DNA of 64,000 nt from M3007 sp046160625 (GTDB lineage: Bacteria; Bacteroidota; Bacteroidia; Chitinophagales; Saprospiraceae), in assembly GCA_046160625.1 (NCBI GenBank), contig JBJXGZ010000098.1:32808-96807 (forward strand). Direction: 5' to 3'. The stretch's first letter is position 1, and each line of letters opens with the position of its first letter. A program made the position numbers and the translations under genes. The notes beneath the pieces are model-generated. The model was given only the letters and a program-made list of their open reading frames with translations. It had not been told where the DNA came from and made no database searches. Positions 44,295 to 53,752 of the stretch are shown here, in pieces.

Positions 44295-45125
44295 ATGGAA
44301 ATAACCTGGACTGATGGGCATTATGATGAAATTGATGTGCCTAACTTGTACAAATTTCGAGAGTGGGATAATGCCATTCATCAAACTATCCTAACCAAAC
44401 AAGAGGTGTACTTATCACCACCATCTGGATTCAAAGACCCTTTGGACTGCAAAATTCCAATAAGATTTGATTTGTTGACCCACAGAGAACTTAACAAACG
44501 TTTTTTTGATGATTCAGTGAAACGCCATCCAAGTTGGTCAAAAAGTAGGCATAAGAAGTGGGCAAAACATTGGATGAGACGAACCCCGATTAAAAATCCA
44601 GACAAGTATAGGCAAATGGAAAAAGTCGTTGATGGTATGTTTGATAAAAATTTTGGTGTGCTTTGTCTGACACCCGAAATAGGTAACTATGAACTATGGG
44701 AACAACATACGACTAAGCACACGGGGTTTTGTGTTGGTTTTGTTGGGAAAGAATTGCTCAGGGATGCTTCTAAGTTTGGGATGACTGGCTATGTTGACTA
44801 TCATCCCAAATTGCCAATCATTCACCCTAACGAAGATTACAGGAACAAGGCAGCAAAAAGAGCATTTTCAAAACTCCAAAGATGGGATTATGAAAAAGAA
44901 TATCGGACTACAAAAATAAGACCTGTGGACGAAATAGGAGATGAGTGGAGAAAAGTTAAAGTCCCGAGCGATCAGTTTGTTGAGGTTGTGTTTGATGCTG
45001 AAATGCCAGAAAGCAACAAGAATGAAATCCTCAAATTGGTAAAAGGGATTTCATCAAACATCAAAATAAAAGAGGCTAAAATTGACCCAATCAATAGGAC
45101 TGTGACGATTTCTGATGCGAAGTGA
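44295..45125 (+). CDS. DUF2971 family protein
   Basis: 276 residues with NLYKFREWDNAIHQTILTKQ at the start, FGVLCLTPEIGNYELWEQHT in the middle and a late SKLQRWDYEKEYRTTKIRP, the three conserved blocks of DUF2971. Members occur in mobile and defence regions; their biochemical role is not known. It follows Res by 42 bp and precedes the STAND genes by 314 bp, so it may belong to the restriction operon or to the STAND system. Confidence 0.85.
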   Translation: MEITWTDGHYDEIDVPNLYKFREWDNAIHQTILTKQEVYLSPPSGFKDPLDCKIPIRFDLLTHRELNKRFFDDSVKRHPSWSKSRHKKWAKHWMRRTPIKNPDKYRQMEKVVDGMFDKNFGVLCLTPEIGNYELWEQHTTKHTGFCVGFVGKELLRDASKFGMTGYVDYHPKLPIIHPNEDYRNKAAKRAFSKLQRWDYEKEYRTTKIRPVDEIGDEWRKVKVPSDQFVEVVFDAEMPESNKNEILKLVKGISSNIKIKEAKIDPINRTVTISDAK

Positions 45126-45439
45126 TTTCGGAAAATCGTTACGTCTCGACCTGCCAAATTTTAAATAAGCCACAGTAATTAACGGTCGCGAAAGGCGTTT
45201 TGCATCCAACTTTCAAGCGATTGTCATGCCTTGCCCACTCAACATTTCTATGCCCGTGGTATGGCGCATCGCGTCCATTTTCACATAAGTCAGGTGCATT
45301 TGCCCGCGCCCTTCATCGAGGCATAGAATCCGGTGACACTTCATTTTTCAGCAAGATATGGGATACAATGCCATTTGACTATTGTAATCGGGGGTATCTT
45401 TGTACAAGCCTAAACTTTACAAACCACAATTCTAAATCA
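45126..45439 (+). promoter_or_regulatory. Upstream region of the NACHT gene, duplicated ahead of the TIR-like gene
   Basis: A 314-bp gap. From the CATCGAG at 45314 to the ATG (126 bp) it is similar to 49810-49936, and weaker similarity reaches to about 45270. TATCTTTG at 45395-45402 is a -7 box, with TTTG at 45374-45377 as a possible -33 box. Both copies share the CAAACCACAAT-type leader just before ATG. An 80-codon upstream extension of the frame is noncoding by this comparison. Confidence 0.7.
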
Positions 45440-48400
45440 ATGATTGCAGAAGCCTTATCCGGTCTCCCAACAGAAATACTTGGACACTATTTTGGGAAAA
45501 TCGCAGATTTTTTCGGCTCGGAGTTGACCGATGATTTGACTTGGAAAAAATGGAAAAGCGAACATGGGTTTGCAAGTAACAATAGCGATTTCCCTGAACG
45601 CTATGTTGAGACATTGGTAGAACTGAAAAACCAGCAGAAACCAACGGCTCTCCAAAAGTTTTTCGCTGAGCAAAGTGTTTTCGGAATTATTCACGAATTT
45701 TGGTATGATGGAAAACGTGGTACTGATGAATTACCCGAAGCTTTCAACCAATTGGTTCGCCACTTTACGCTTGCAAGTCAAATCAAAGATTTTGATGCGG
45801 AAGGAGAGGTTAAGAATTTTCTTCAAATTTTTACAAAATCAGTATATCGAAATGAAACGGCAGGAGGAGCAGAGATGCTTCGTTTATTGAATGAAATCCA
45901 TGCCTCAGTAAAGGGAGCAAGTGTGCATTCAGCTCCTAATTCAGATGAACCTGTTAGGGCATTACCTGAATTAACAAGGTTCCCCATATTGCCTTCTTTT
46001 GAAATCACAGTTGAAAAACTTTGGCCGCAATTCTATTCAATTCCCAAACCCGATCCTTACCTGCCCAGAAAAGTCTCACGAGTTACAGTACGAGCTAAAA
46101 AAGATGAAGGCTCTTATTTTCCCCAGCCGGAGACATTCGACTTGTTGGTTGAGGTGCGACCGGGGGCGCGTATTGTTTTGCTTGGGGAGGCTGGCATGGG
46201 TAAAACAACTGAACTTGACCGCATTTGTTATGAATTAAGAGCAAGCCACGAGTATTTTCCAATACGTCGCAATCTTAAAAACTATGACCATCTTTCTACA
46301 ACACCGTTTTTTGAAATTCCACAGGAGTTGAAAGCATGGGAGGACAAAGTATTTATTATTTTGGACGGGCTGGATGAAACCGATATGGTATCGGCTCAAA
46401 ACGCGATTGGTAAAATCGGAACCGAACACCCTAAAGCTACAATTCTCATCAGTTGCCGAAAAACTGCCTATGCTGGCTTGCCGGGATTCAATGAGTATCA
46501 ACTCGAAAGGCTTAGCTCATGGGATATTCGGAATTATTTGCAAGAAAATCTCGGCGGTTTCAGCGAACAATTTTTGGAATACTGGGCAAAACGTCACCCT
46601 TGGGAGCCAGACAAATTGCTTGAAAACCCATTTTATTTGGTACGCATTTGCGATTTTTTCAAAGAAAACAATTGGCAGCTCCCTAATACCATAGCAGATA
46701 TTTTTGAATTCCTGATTGAGAAAAGTCTAAAAAAACGGCTTGATGATGCTGGTCGGTTCGGAAAAGGGAACCGGCAAGACTTAAGAGACAGCTGCCGTAA
46801 ATCGCTCAAAAAATTGGCTTTCGTAATGGAGTCAATGGGTGAGAATGTAATATCGGATTCTGAATTCCGAAAGCTAATCCCTGATGAAAAAGTTCAGGAG
46901 GTGCTTTGTATCAAATCTTCTCTCTTAGAGACAGCCGGAGGCAAATGGCATTTTGTCCACAACAACATTCAAGAATACCTCGCAGCTCTCGCACTATCGA
47001 AAACAGCTCATTTTAAGGTGGTCAAAAAAATAATTGGGGTCAAACCTGACTACCGCCACTTGAAGCATTCCTGGAGTAACACGCTTTCCTTCCTTTTAGC
47101 AGTGACGGGTGAAAATAGCCAATTAAGAGCCGATTTACAGAATTGGCTAATGGAAAACGAACCTGCTATGCTAATCAAAATTGGTCGCTATGAAAGAGAA
47201 CGGATAGGAAAAGCATTTAGGGAATCTGCCTTTAAAAAGGAGTTCAAGCGGTGCAAGAAAGAAGATATGTTTGTCGGATACCGACAGTACAACTACTGGG
47301 AGATGGCAGAATTTGGGGAAAGTGAGAACAACATCCGTTTTTTGACCAATGAACTCGGCTCCGAAATCACACCTACTGTGCGGAACAATGCTTTGGTACT
47401 TTTGAAAGACATGAACCCAGGTCTCGTGCCTGATGATGTGAAAAAGGACTTGAGAGCGCAATTGCTACAAATCATATACACCCCTCCAGAAAACGGAACC
47501 GATGTTAGACATTATGCGATTGAGGCATTGTCCGACCTGTTTAACGATTTAACAGATTCCGAGATTGAAGAGATAATTGGGTCATTTTTTGATTCCAAAA
47601 ATGCCCATGTTAGAACCTCTGTTTATGCGTTGATTGAAAAAAGGCGGCTGCAAACAAAGTATATGACGCAGCTAATTCACCGGACGGAAGAACTTGAGGA
47701 CAAGACTTTCAGAGAGGATACAAGGCTGTTGGATGAAAGCTGGAGATTGGAGAGATGTTTTGAATCCCTGGAATCGGAAGACGAGTTCGTATGCTTTTTT
47801 GAAAACTATCCAATTCAGATTGAACACTGGCATCACAGGGGAGGAAAGCTTCCTGTTAGTCGGCTGCTGGAAAAAGCAACAACTTCAACATTGTCCGACA
47901 AGGGTGCGTCTCGTATTTTGGACGCGATGAAAGAACGATTCGCCGAATGGCTTTGGTATCAAAGGGATGTAGAAGGAAGAATGGTCATCCCATTTGTTAA
48001 AAAATATCAGTTGGGCTTTAGGCTTTTTCAGTATTGTATCGAGAAGCAAGGAATCCCGAGCGTCGAAGCTCAATTACTTGATGATGAATGCTTAGAATAC
48101 CTAATTGAGCGATTTGATGGCGGCAATTTGAAAAGGGAATATGTGCAGAACCTAATCAATTGGGTAGCTCATCAAAATAAATCAATGCTAAAGCCGCTTC
48201 TTATTCGATTAAATGAAGTTGCATCTGTTCCTTTCACTTTGCCAGAGATTGCTCCTCCTGTTGACTTCAAAAAGAAAAAAATCGAAGATTTGCAGAGAGA
48301 AAAAGAAATGCTTTTTAAAAAGGAGAAATTGTTGGCAGCAATCGAAGGTATTTTTTCAGAGTTCGGCGTGACTCAATTTGAGAAAGGGGAGATTTATGAT

Positions 48401-49699
48401 TACAATCGGAAGCGCAGGAACGGATTGCCGTTATATGAGAACTATCCCTTGCGGTTGTCTCGAATTATTGATGAAGATACGCCGACAACTAAGGATGAAA
48501 TCGTTGAAAAATTGACCCAAAATTGGGAATGGGTCTTCGTTCGTGAAATACGCCAATATTTGATAACCCACAAATCTGATATTGACGAAAATTCCGAACT
48601 TGACCTTACTCCAGAGGAGATATTAAATGTGGAAAAGTGGTGCAAATCTCATTATCCCAAAATGGACTTGGACAAAAATGTAACTTGGGGAGATGTCACG
48701 TTTGTCTTCTTTTTGCTTCGATACGGGTTTAATGGTTATCCAGACAAGTTGTATTTAGATTTGGTCGGGCATGGTTTTCAATATCATATCGGTTCTGAAT
48801 TGGATATTTTCGATTTCATTTTGAGCAACCTGCCTCATCTGAAATCCCAGCTTGAAATCAGGGTCATTGAAAACCTGAAAATTGGCAAAGCAAAAGGTTA
48901 TGAATTTACCAATCACCTTCAATTTGTTCGTAGTCAAAAATTGGTTGCGGCTTTGCCAGTACTTCGTAACTATACCGAAGGCAAAGTTGAACTTGATTCT
49001 CACGACAAAAGACTGGTGCTTGAAATTGCAATCGAATTGGGAGAGAGCGCAGCGTATTTGAAAAATCTTCTACGCGAAATTGAAGACCACCAAGAGGAAC
49101 GCCGAGAGAGCGTTTTGCTGAACCATTTCCTTAAAAACCCTGACCCTGAGATTGAGCAAATCTTATTGCAAAAGCTTGCCAAAGCCTCTGAAAATCAATT
49201 ACGCTATGCCCGTTATTTGGTTGGATTGGGAAATATTAAGGGACTCCGATTCTTTAGTGAGTTTGCCAGAAAGGAAAAGAAGTCGCCATTCCAGTACGAC
49301 GATTTTACAAATAGGAACCTCGTGTTTGAAAACCCAGACGCAATATGGGAAGTAATTCGGCTTTTGGATTTGGGACACGACAAAACCATTTTGCAGGACA
49401 ATTTCGACAGCATCACCTATGCTGCACAAAATATGCTTTCACATATCGCAAATATGCAAGATGGCCTGTTTTATGCAAAAGTGCATCGAGCCATAAGTCG
49501 TTGTCTATTATGGCATTCATGGTTAAACAAACTTCCAAGTTGGCTACGGAAGCGAATTTGGGTAGCCCGACCTGAAACGCTAAAAACGCTTCGGTATCTG
49601 TTATCCGACTTGGAAATTAAGCATTTCCACAAACAGAAAATTGAGTTCTCTGAGGCCGTAGCTTTGTGGGAGCGTTTGGAAAAAAGTTCAAAAAGGTGA
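45440..49699 (+). CDS. Giant NACHT STAND ATPase with novel N-terminal module and helical repeats
   Basis: 1419 residues from ATG 45440; this start is fixed by near identity with the start of the gene at 49937 (27 of the first 30 residues). Residues of about 1-155 form the shared module (EALSGLPTEILGHYFGKIAD, SDFPERY). The NACHT domain follows: Walker A GEAGMGKTTE (249-258), Walker B VFIILDGLDETD (304-315), a sensor-1-like ATILISCRKTA, and a winged-helix end with WHFVHNNIQEYLAALAL. From about 620 to the end are alpha-helical, HEAT-like repeats (EITPTVRNNALVLLKDM, NAHVRTSVYALIEK), the expected ligand sensor. No nuclease or other known effector domain is recognised, so the N-terminal module is the effector or adaptor candidate. 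Bacterial NACHT proteins are anti-phage NLR-like proteins. Confidence 0.88.
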   Translation: MIAEALSGLPTEILGHYFGKIADFFGSELTDDLTWKKWKSEHGFASNNSDFPERYVETLVELKNQQKPTALQKFFAEQSVFGIIHEFWYDGKRGTDELPEAFNQLVRHFTLASQIKDFDAEGEVKNFLQIFTKSVYRNETAGGAEMLRLLNEIHASVKGASVHSAPNSDEPVRALPELTRFPILPSFEITVEKLWPQFYSIPKPDPYLPRKVSRVTVRAKKDEGSYFPQPETFDLLVEVRPGARIVLLGEAGMGKTTELDRICYELRASHEYFPIRRNLKNYDHLSTTPFFEIPQELKAWEDKVFIILDGLDETDMVSAQNAIGKIGTEHPKATILISCRKTAYAGLPGFNEYQLERLSSWDIRNYLQENLGGFSEQFLEYWAKRHPWEPDKLLENPFYLVRICDFFKENNWQLPNTIADIFEFLIEKSLKKRLDDAGRFGKGNRQDLRDSCRKSLKKLAFVMESMGENVISDSEFRKLIPDEKVQEVLCIKSSLLETAGGKWHFVHNNIQEYLAALALSKTAHFKVVKKIIGVKPDYRHLKHSWSNTLSFLLAVTGENSQLRADLQNWLMENEPAMLIKIGRYERERIGKAFRESAFKKEFKRCKKEDMFVGYRQYNYWEMAEFGESENNIRFLTNELGSEITPTVRNNALVLLKDMNPGLVPDDVKKDLRAQLLQIIYTPPENGTDVRHYAIEALSDLFNDLTDSEIEEIIGSFFDSKNAHVRTSVYALIEKRRLQTKYMTQLIHRTEELEDKTFREDTRLLDESWRLERCFESLESEDEFVCFFENYPIQIEHWHHRGGKLPVSRLLEKATTSTLSDKGASRILDAMKERFAEWLWYQRDVEGRMVIPFVKKYQLGFRLFQYCIEKQGIPSVEAQLLDDECLEYLIERFDGGNLKREYVQNLINWVAHQNKSMLKPLLIRLNEVASVPFTLPEIAPPVDFKKKKIEDLQREKEMLFKKEKLLAAIEGIFSEFGVTQFEKGEIYDYNRKRRNGLPLYENYPLRLSRIIDEDTPTTKDEIVEKLTQNWEWVFVREIRQYLITHKSDIDENSELDLTPEEILNVEKWCKSHYPKMDLDKNVTWGDVTFVFFLLRYGFNGYPDKLYLDLVGHGFQYHIGSELDIFDFILSNLPHLKSQLEIRVIENLKIGKAKGYEFTNHLQFVRSQKLVAALPVLRNYTEGKVELDSHDKRLVLEIAIELGESAAYLKNLLREIEDHQEERRESVLLNHFLKNPDPEIEQILLQKLAKASENQLRYARYLVGLGNIKGLRFFSEFARKEKKSPFQYDDFTNRNLVFENPDAIWEVIRLLDLGHDKTILQDNFDSITYAAQNMLSHIANMQDGLFYAKVHRAISRCLLWHSWLNKLPSWLRKRIWVARPETLKTLRYLLSDLEIKHFHKQKIEFSEAVALWERLEKSSKR

Positions 49700-49936
49700 A
49701 CATCAAGGAGGCATAAAAGTGGTAAACTTGACTTGACCTGGCAGTTGGTCGGTATTGTCACACGCCCAATCCATTTTCGCTGAAGTCGGCAGTGTTAGTT
49801 CACGCCAGTCATCGAGACACAGAAGCTCAACTCTACTCCATTCTCCAGCAAAATCTCGGGTACGATACCCTCTGGTTTTTGGAAACGGAGAGTATCTTTG
49901 TGCAAGTTCAAAGCTTACCAACCACAATCCTAATCA
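49700..49936 (+). promoter_or_regulatory. Upstream region of the TIR-like STAND gene (second copy)
   Basis: A copy of the region ahead of the NACHT gene, with TATCTTTG at 49893-49900 and the ACCAACCACAAT leader before ATG. The short open frame at 49755-49940 is in this copy and has no counterpart that keeps the frame, so it is not a gene. Confidence 0.7.
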
Positions 49937-52900
49937 ATGATTGTAGAAGCCTTATCCGGTCTCCCAACTGAAATACTTGGTCATTATTTTGGCAAAATCG
50001 CTGACTTTATCGGAGGCGAATTAACAAGCGATTTGGGCTGGAAAGAATGGAAAGTCAAACATAAACTCGTTCAGAATAAAAGCGACTTCCCGGAACGATA
50101 TGCTGAGGCGCTCTTCTCACTTAGAGGGGGAGGGAAACCGAACCTTTTGCTAAAGTTTTATGCACAGGAGGCAGTTTTTTCAGCAATCCACGCCAATTGG
50201 TATGGAGAAACTGACACCGTAAAATTCAATAAAGATTTTAATGACCTCATCCATTGGTTTACGATTGATGAGCAACTTGCTGACTTTTCAGCAACGGACG
50301 AGATTGTTTTATTTCTAACGTCTTTTGAAACGGCTGTCAACCAAAATAGAACGGCCTCCGAAACAAAAGTTTGGCAAATATTATCCCAAATACTAAGCCA
50401 CGTCCAACCTAAGCCCAATCACCTTCTTTCTACCCTAAAAGACAAAATCTTCATTTTCCACAATCCCGGTGACCGTCAATGGGTTGAAAAACACCTTTCA
50501 CCACAATTGGAAAGAGCAGGGCTTTCTGTACACCTTGACCCTCGCGAACACGCAAATGAAGATTGGCAAATCTTGAGTGAAAAGGTTGCTAATTGCAAAG
50601 CCACAGTGCTTGTTTTTTCAGGTAAATTCAATCGTATTGAACAAGGTTTGATTGGCGGCCTGCTGAATGAGCGACCCAATAAATTGCTTGCATTGCAACT
50701 CGGCGAGACGTATGTTTTTGAAGAATTTACCAACCCGGTTTCGCTCGAAGCCGAAGAGAGTCGTACTGATAGCTTCCGTCCTTTGATTGCGCGTTTGCAA
50801 TCTGATGATTTACCCATTTGGGAGCCCTTGGATGATAAATTTATTGAAATCTCCGCAATGCCCAACGGTGGTGAGTACATTCATCTCTTCGGACGACAAC
50901 GCGAATTGCAGATTTTAGACGACGCTTGGGCAAAGCGAGATTGCCGTGTACTCAGTTTTACGGCGCAGGGCGGTACAGGCAAATCCGCATTGTTCAATCG
51001 CTGGCTTGCCGATATGGGACGCGACTACTTCCGGGGTGCCGGGCGAGTGTTGGCGACTTCGTTTTACAGTCAGGGTACGGGCGAACGGGTAACATCTGCC
51101 GACCAGTTCATCAATTTCGCGCTCAAGTGGTTTGGCGAGCGCGATTTCGAGCAACGCTCCCCTTGGGATAAAGGCAAACTTCTTGCACAACTTGTCAGCG
51201 AGCATCGTACCCTGCTGATACTTGACGGATTGGAGCCCTTACAAGAAGGTGGTGTGGTAGATAAAGGTAAAATAAAAGACCCGGCACTTTTTACCCTCAT
51301 CCGAGATTTGGCGAAGCGCAACGAGGGTCTCTGCATTATTACCTCTCGGTTGGAACTGAGTGGGTTGGAACGACAATCTGCCGGAATAAGGCAGCAAAAT
51401 TTGGAACATATTTCAGACGAAGCAGGAAAGCACATCTTACGTTTTGCAGGGGTTAAAGGGGATGATATTGCACTTGCCAAAGCAGTTAGGGAGTTTGGCA
51501 ACCACGCTTTTGCAGTGAACCTTTTAGGGGCATGGCTCTACGCTCAACCGGGGCATCGTGTGGAGACCTCCACTTCAATTGCTAATTTGCCGGACGTACC
51601 GCTGGAACACGGACGACATCCGAGGCGGGTAATTGCGGCGTTTGAAAAACTACTTCGTGAAAACGGCCTGGACGAAGAAGTACGGCTGCTACGGTTTTTG
51701 GGCTTGTTTGATCGTCCGGTATCGGAGGAGGCTATTGCACAACTGCATCCTTTCCGAAATCTGTACAAAACGCTCGACAACCTTTGGATGCTCAAATTGA
51801 TTTACCGGGATAAACGCCACCCCATTCTAAGGAAAAACAAGGAAGACATGGTTGATTGCCACCCGCTGATTCGGGAGCATTATTCTGACGTGTTTGCCCA
51901 AGAAGAGCCGGAGGTTTGGCAGAAATGCCATGCTGAGCTGTACGAATATTATCAAAGGCTACCAGAACAGCTCTATGGGAAATTTTTGCCGGAGACTTTG
52001 GTGGAGATGGAGTTGCTCTATCTGGCAATGACGCATGGATGTTTGGCTGGGAAGCAACAGCAAGTGTTAGACACAATATTTCTGGAAAGAATTTGCAGAA
52101 AAGAAAATTTCTTTTCCACAAAAACCCTTGGTGCTTTTTCCTCGGATTTGGCTGCATTAACTCACTTATTTGAAGTTCCATGGGTTGAGATTTCTCAAAA
52201 CCTTAATGAAAATGCACAAAATGCGGTATTAGGCTGGGTTGGATTTAGGCTATTATCAATAGGCAGATTTAAAGAAGCCGAAGTTATATTAAAAATTAAT
52301 TTTGAGAAGTGCTATCATCAAAACAATTGGCAATCAGCATCAGTATCAGCTGAGAATCTGAGTTCCTTATATTGCATTTGTGGTGATTTAGCAAATTCAT
52401 TAGAATATGGCAGGCTTTCATTGGCAAATGCAATGAGATGTGGGGACATCCATTTAATGATAGGACAGAGGACTACTTTTGCTATGGCACTACATTATTC
52501 GGGGGAACCTGAATTGGCAGAGCATTTATATAAAGAAGCTGAATCAATACAAGGAAAAAGTCAATCATGGTTGCCTTTTCTTTACGCGATTCAAGGCTAT
52601 CGGTATAATGAACTATTGTTGGATTTGGGCCGGTTTAGCGAGGTTATGATGCGAGGTATAGCAAATAAGCATTTGGAATATCGAAGTGTTGTTGATTATG
52701 CCTTTGACAACCTTACCAGAGGGCGTGTCCATTCGTTACTTTCTAAAGAGTCATCAATTGAAATCTATTCTGGAGGTGCAGAAGCATATCTCGACGTTGC
52801 TATTGAAGGATTTAGAACGGCAGGAGTTGTCAGCTATTTACCCTTAGCTATCCTCGCCCGTGCCGCCTACCATACTACAACTCATAACTTCCCTTCCGCC

Positions 52901-53119
52901 GAAGCCGACCTCGAAGAAGTTCTTGATATAGCCGAACCTACTGGTATGCGCCTGCATCTCACTGACTACCACCTTGAAACTGCCTGCTTGCGTCTCGCAC
53001 AAGGTCGCACCGAAGATGCTCAACGACACATCGCGGAAGCAGCACGGCTCATCGCCGAAACGGGGTATCATCGCCGGGACAGGGAATTGGAAGAATTAAA
53101 ACAACAAATCGAAGGCTAA
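49937..53119 (+). CDS. STAND ATPase: shared N-terminal module, TIR-like domain, NB-ARC, TPR repeats
   Basis: 1060 residues. Residues 1-155 align with the start of the NACHT protein with one 2-residue gap. A degenerate TIR/SEFIR-like domain follows (about 168-290: KIFIFHNPGDRQWVEKHLSP, GLSVHLDPREHANEDW, ATVLVFSGKF); the catalytic Glu of active TIRs is uncertain, with candidates in NRIEQG. The NB-ARC-like ATPase has FGRQRELQILDDAW, Walker A FTAQGGTGKSALF (341-353), Walker B LLILDGLEPLQ (426-436), GLCIITSRLEL and a winged helix. From about 690 are tetratricopeptide-like repeats, the probable sensor. It looks like an NLR-type immune protein that acts by NAD breakdown or by self-assembly (inference). 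Confidence 0.87.
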   Translation: MIVEALSGLPTEILGHYFGKIADFIGGELTSDLGWKEWKVKHKLVQNKSDFPERYAEALFSLRGGGKPNLLLKFYAQEAVFSAIHANWYGETDTVKFNKDFNDLIHWFTIDEQLADFSATDEIVLFLTSFETAVNQNRTASETKVWQILSQILSHVQPKPNHLLSTLKDKIFIFHNPGDRQWVEKHLSPQLERAGLSVHLDPREHANEDWQILSEKVANCKATVLVFSGKFNRIEQGLIGGLLNERPNKLLALQLGETYVFEEFTNPVSLEAEESRTDSFRPLIARLQSDDLPIWEPLDDKFIEISAMPNGGEYIHLFGRQRELQILDDAWAKRDCRVLSFTAQGGTGKSALFNRWLADMGRDYFRGAGRVLATSFYSQGTGERVTSADQFINFALKWFGERDFEQRSPWDKGKLLAQLVSEHRTLLILDGLEPLQEGGVVDKGKIKDPALFTLIRDLAKRNEGLCIITSRLELSGLERQSAGIRQQNLEHISDEAGKHILRFAGVKGDDIALAKAVREFGNHAFAVNLLGAWLYAQPGHRVETSTSIANLPDVPLEHGRHPRRVIAAFEKLLRENGLDEEVRLLRFLGLFDRPVSEEAIAQLHPFRNLYKTLDNLWMLKLIYRDKRHPILRKNKEDMVDCHPLIREHYSDVFAQEEPEVWQKCHAELYEYYQRLPEQLYGKFLPETLVEMELLYLAMTHGCLAGKQQQVLDTIFLERICRKENFFSTKTLGAFSSDLAALTHLFEVPWVEISQNLNENAQNAVLGWVGFRLLSIGRFKEAEVILKINFEKCYHQNNWQSASVSAENLSSLYCICGDLANSLEYGRLSLANAMRCGDIHLMIGQRTTFAMALHYSGEPELAEHLYKEAESIQGKSQSWLPFLYAIQGYRYNELLLDLGRFSEVMMRGIANKHLEYRSVVDYAFDNLTRGRVHSLLSKESSIEIYSGGAEAYLDVAIEGFRTAGVVSYLPLAILARAAYHTTTHNFPSAEADLEEVLDIAEPTGMRLHLTDYHLETACLRLAQGRTEDAQRHIAEAARLIAETGYHRRDRELEELKQQIEG

Positions 53120-53219
53120 TGGTATTGTTTTTTAGGTGCATTTTTGGATACACCATCGTTGAAATCAATCTTATGAAGTTTGATTTTGTATTATCTTTAA
53201 TCCTTTGAGCCTACTTTTT

Positions 53220-53540
53220 TCAAAGATTATCGAGCGCAGCAATAACCTCGGAGCTTTTGAGCCGTATCCGACGAGTACCTATTCCATAAGCTTTTAGAGT
53301 CCCTTCTGTGTACATTTTCCGTAGCGTTGGCTCAGACACCTTTAATTTCTTGGCTGCTTCTTTGCGAGTAAGAAGAGTGTCTTCAGGTGTGCTTTGGAGG
53401 CTGCTGCTACTTTTTGATAAGATAGGCTTGAGTTTTTCGACCACATGCTCAGCAATCCTATTGGCACCTCGCTCAATAACCTTATCAGCGACCTTGTTTG
53501 TGAATTCTTCTACACCCAATTTGGAAAAATAATCCTCCAT
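53220..53540 (-). CDS. Excisionase-like helix-turn-helix protein
   Basis: 106 residues. A long N-terminal helix (GVEEFTNKVADKVIERGANR) is followed by a HTH_17 domain: LLTRKEAAKKLKVSEPTLRKM then YTEGTLKAYGIGTRRIRLKS, ending in EVIAALDNL. This is the usual look of AlpA/Xis-type DNA-binding proteins beside integrases. It is convergent with the TIR-like gene and 212 bp downstream of the integrase stop, with palindromes at 53600-53612 and 53679-53699 upstream that may be operators. Confidence 0.85.
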   Translation of the reverse strand: MEDYFSKLGVEEFTNKVADKVIERGANRIAEHVVEKLKPILSKSSSSLQSTPEDTLLTRKEAAKKLKVSEPTLRKMYTEGTLKAYGIGTRRIRLKSSEVIAALDNL

Positions 53541-53599
53541 GTTCCTCCCTCTGTGACTTTGAATGAAATGATAGCATTTCCCGGCAAGTTACGCTTTTG

Positions 53600-53699
53600 A
53601 ATGTTGAACATTTGAATGCGTCAGCCAGTCGGAATTGCCACAAAGTTATTGGTGCTGATTTTGAATAACCAAGATTCTTGTTGCATAAATTCTGCAACA
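53600..53699. promoter_or_regulatory. Two palindromes upstream of the excisionase-like gene
   Basis: AATGTTGAACATT (53600-53612) and TGTTGCA/TGCAACA (53679-53685 with 53693-53699, 7-nt loop). They lie between the integrase stop and the HTH start and could be operators; neither has a T run. Confidence 0.4.
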
Positions 53700-53752
53700 T
53701 ATTTTCTCTATATGAAAAAATTTTAGAGGCTTATGGAAATCAAAATAAAATA

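Noticed and set aside
45200..45439. 80-codon N-terminal extension of the NACHT gene
   Set aside because: The same DNA ahead of the second STAND gene is similar but does not keep the frame; both proteins align from the ATG onward.
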